Below are positions 63,153-64,000 of a stretch of DNA of 64,000 nucleotides, in pieces. This stretch comes from Rugalucina vietnamica. Lineage: Eukaryota > Mollusca > Bivalvia > Lucinida > Lucinidae. Both the position numbers and the translations under genes were made by a program. The notes under the pieces were generated by a model. The model saw only the letters and a list, made by a program, of their open reading frames with translations, did not search any database and was not told where the DNA came from. The stretch is from positions 15,509,351 through 15,573,350 of the forward strand of contig OZ024878.1 of NCBI GenBank assembly GCA_964017185.1, written 5' to 3'. Within the stretch, counting starts at the first letter, position 1; each line of letters starts with the position of its first letter.

Positions 63153-63660
63153 TTATTGCGGATTAGACAGAAAAGCTGAAACCGCCTCCTCAAGTGTATT
63201 TAGAAATATAGCATTACCGACCAGGGTAAGGTGGCAACCGTCGGCTTTAAATAAGCCAGGTATAACCAGATCTTTCTCACATTGGGTAAAATGTAGGATT
63301 TCTCTATCTGGTGTGCAAGAATTAACCATCCCCTCCATTTCAGCCTAGGCAAGATATCGGACCACACTAATATGGCCTGAGGAAACACTGAAGCGATGTA
63401 TTTAAGATCACGTTTGATCCACTTGATCATTTTGCCTTGCTTAATAGTGACTAAATCATTACTAAATCATTACTGCCTAAATGGATGATTATCAGGGATG
63501 GAGAGACAGAGGATAGCATGGCTTTCTGGAAACCCCCCTTCAACTCATCCCAGTGCATGCCCCCTTTTCCATGCCATGAGAATCTCGTGGTTACAGCCGA
63601 AGGTCTCGGTTCTTGCATATCATGTTGTAAATGGAACACCAACGAGTCCCCCAAGACCCA
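63153..63660 (-). pseudogene. Second Ngaro copy: SGNH hydrolase, broken by frameshifts
   Basis: Fragments in three frames: GDSLVFHLQHDMQEPRP to IIHLGSNDLV (63654-63451), then IKWIKRDLKYIASVFPQAIL to WSDILPRLKWRG (63430-63340), then [20 protein letters not shown] to DGCHLTLVGNAIFL (63338-63153). One break coincides with a duplicated ACTAAATCATT near 63450-63473. The GDS, GSND and D..H blocks are all recognisable. Confidence 0.82.
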
Positions 63661-63720
63661 AATATCTGCAAGTAAAAGTAATATATAAAAATTATGTAAC
63701 CAATAATATAGTCTACAACC

Positions 63721-64000
63721 CTATGATCTAATGTAACGTTCTACGGCGCCACTTCCAAGCTTCATAATGGTTTCGCAAGGTACTCCCTTAGCAGCCAAAT
63801 CAGAAGCCCTGCCAATACGAAACGAGTGTGAAGTATATAGCCGAGGTGATAAACCCAATTCCTGGACTGCCTTTGACAATACGCCACTAAATTGGTTGCT
63901 CGTCAATGGACGGCGATTCTGGTGACAAAAGAGATAAAAACCATTAACTGGCCGATAATAAGAAACTGTTGAACTGCAGTCACACAACAGAGTGAGGGAT
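63721..64000 (-). pseudogene. Second Ngaro copy: tyrosine recombinase C-terminal part, runs off the window
   Basis: Open to the right edge. Shows CDCSSTVSYYRPVNGFYLF, then HSFRIGRASDLAAKGVP and KLGSGAVERYIRS. H-x-x-R and the Tyr are present. Compared with the copy at 10.2 kb, three residues including the Trp of GRW are missing (KLGSGAV against [10 protein letters not shown]), so the enzyme is probably inactive. Confidence 0.8.

Overview
The window is animal nuclear DNA. It has short exons with GT/AG borders, long introns, and very many transposon copies. The mix points to a mollusc, most likely a bivalve: tRNA-derived SINEs with a GTTGACTGGGACGTTAAAC-type tail, palindromic MITEs, an Ngaro-type tyrosine-recombinase retrotransposon with an SGNH hydrolase, PHD-endonuclease-RT LINEs with GATA tails, and TGACCTTGA-rich repeats. 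That assignment is an inference. No bacterial genes, rRNA genes or CRISPR arrays were seen.

Two host genes could be rebuilt exon by exon, with intron phases that add up exactly. (1) A KIF27/KIF7 (Costal-2-type) kinesin lies on the minus strand at 28513-5099. Thirteen coding exons encode the first 496 residues: the full motor domain with P-loop, switch I NEHSSRSH and switch II DLAGSER, then the start of the stalk. The 3' part of the gene lies beyond the left edge or was not recognised. (2) A complete SAP30BP (HCNGP) gene lies on the plus strand at 51816-58408: nine coding exons, 331 residues. A possible third gene start, a small zinc-finger ORF behind a CpG-rich promoter-like stretch, is at 37.5-37.9 kb.

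Layout. 0-5 kb: tandem and interspersed repeats. 5-28.5 kb: the kinesin gene, whose introns hold an Ngaro element (9.4-13.9 kb), MITEs, SINEs, a 450-bp tandem-repeat element (18.7-21.5 kb) and about 20 tandem copies of the switch-I exon with its splice donor (23.3-25.5 kb). 30.36-37.38 kb: a 7-kb Foldback-like element with a 9-bp target duplication; it carries the zinc-finger first exon of a probable MULE transposase, inverted arrays of a TCAACTCGTACC motif, a nested hAT-like element and a LINE tail. 38.2-41.9 kb: a decayed LINE interrupted by a 305-bp insertion. 41.67-46.4 kb: a 1.58-kb unit repeated three times that begins inside that LINE's 3' end. 47-50 kb: LINE fragments and AT-rich DNA. 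50.69-51.76 kb: a second Foldback-like element with a 9-bp target duplication, 46 bp before the first recognised SAP30BP exon. 58.4-59.4 kb: a 49-bp minisatellite that starts at the SAP30BP stop codon. 59.4-64 kb: intergenic DNA with MITEs and the 3' part of a second, broken Ngaro element.

Most of the unusual structure is duplication and nested transposition: exon fragments, splice donors, a stop-codon segment and a LINE tail have each been amplified in tandem, and MITEs, SINEs and Foldback elements are inserted inside one another.
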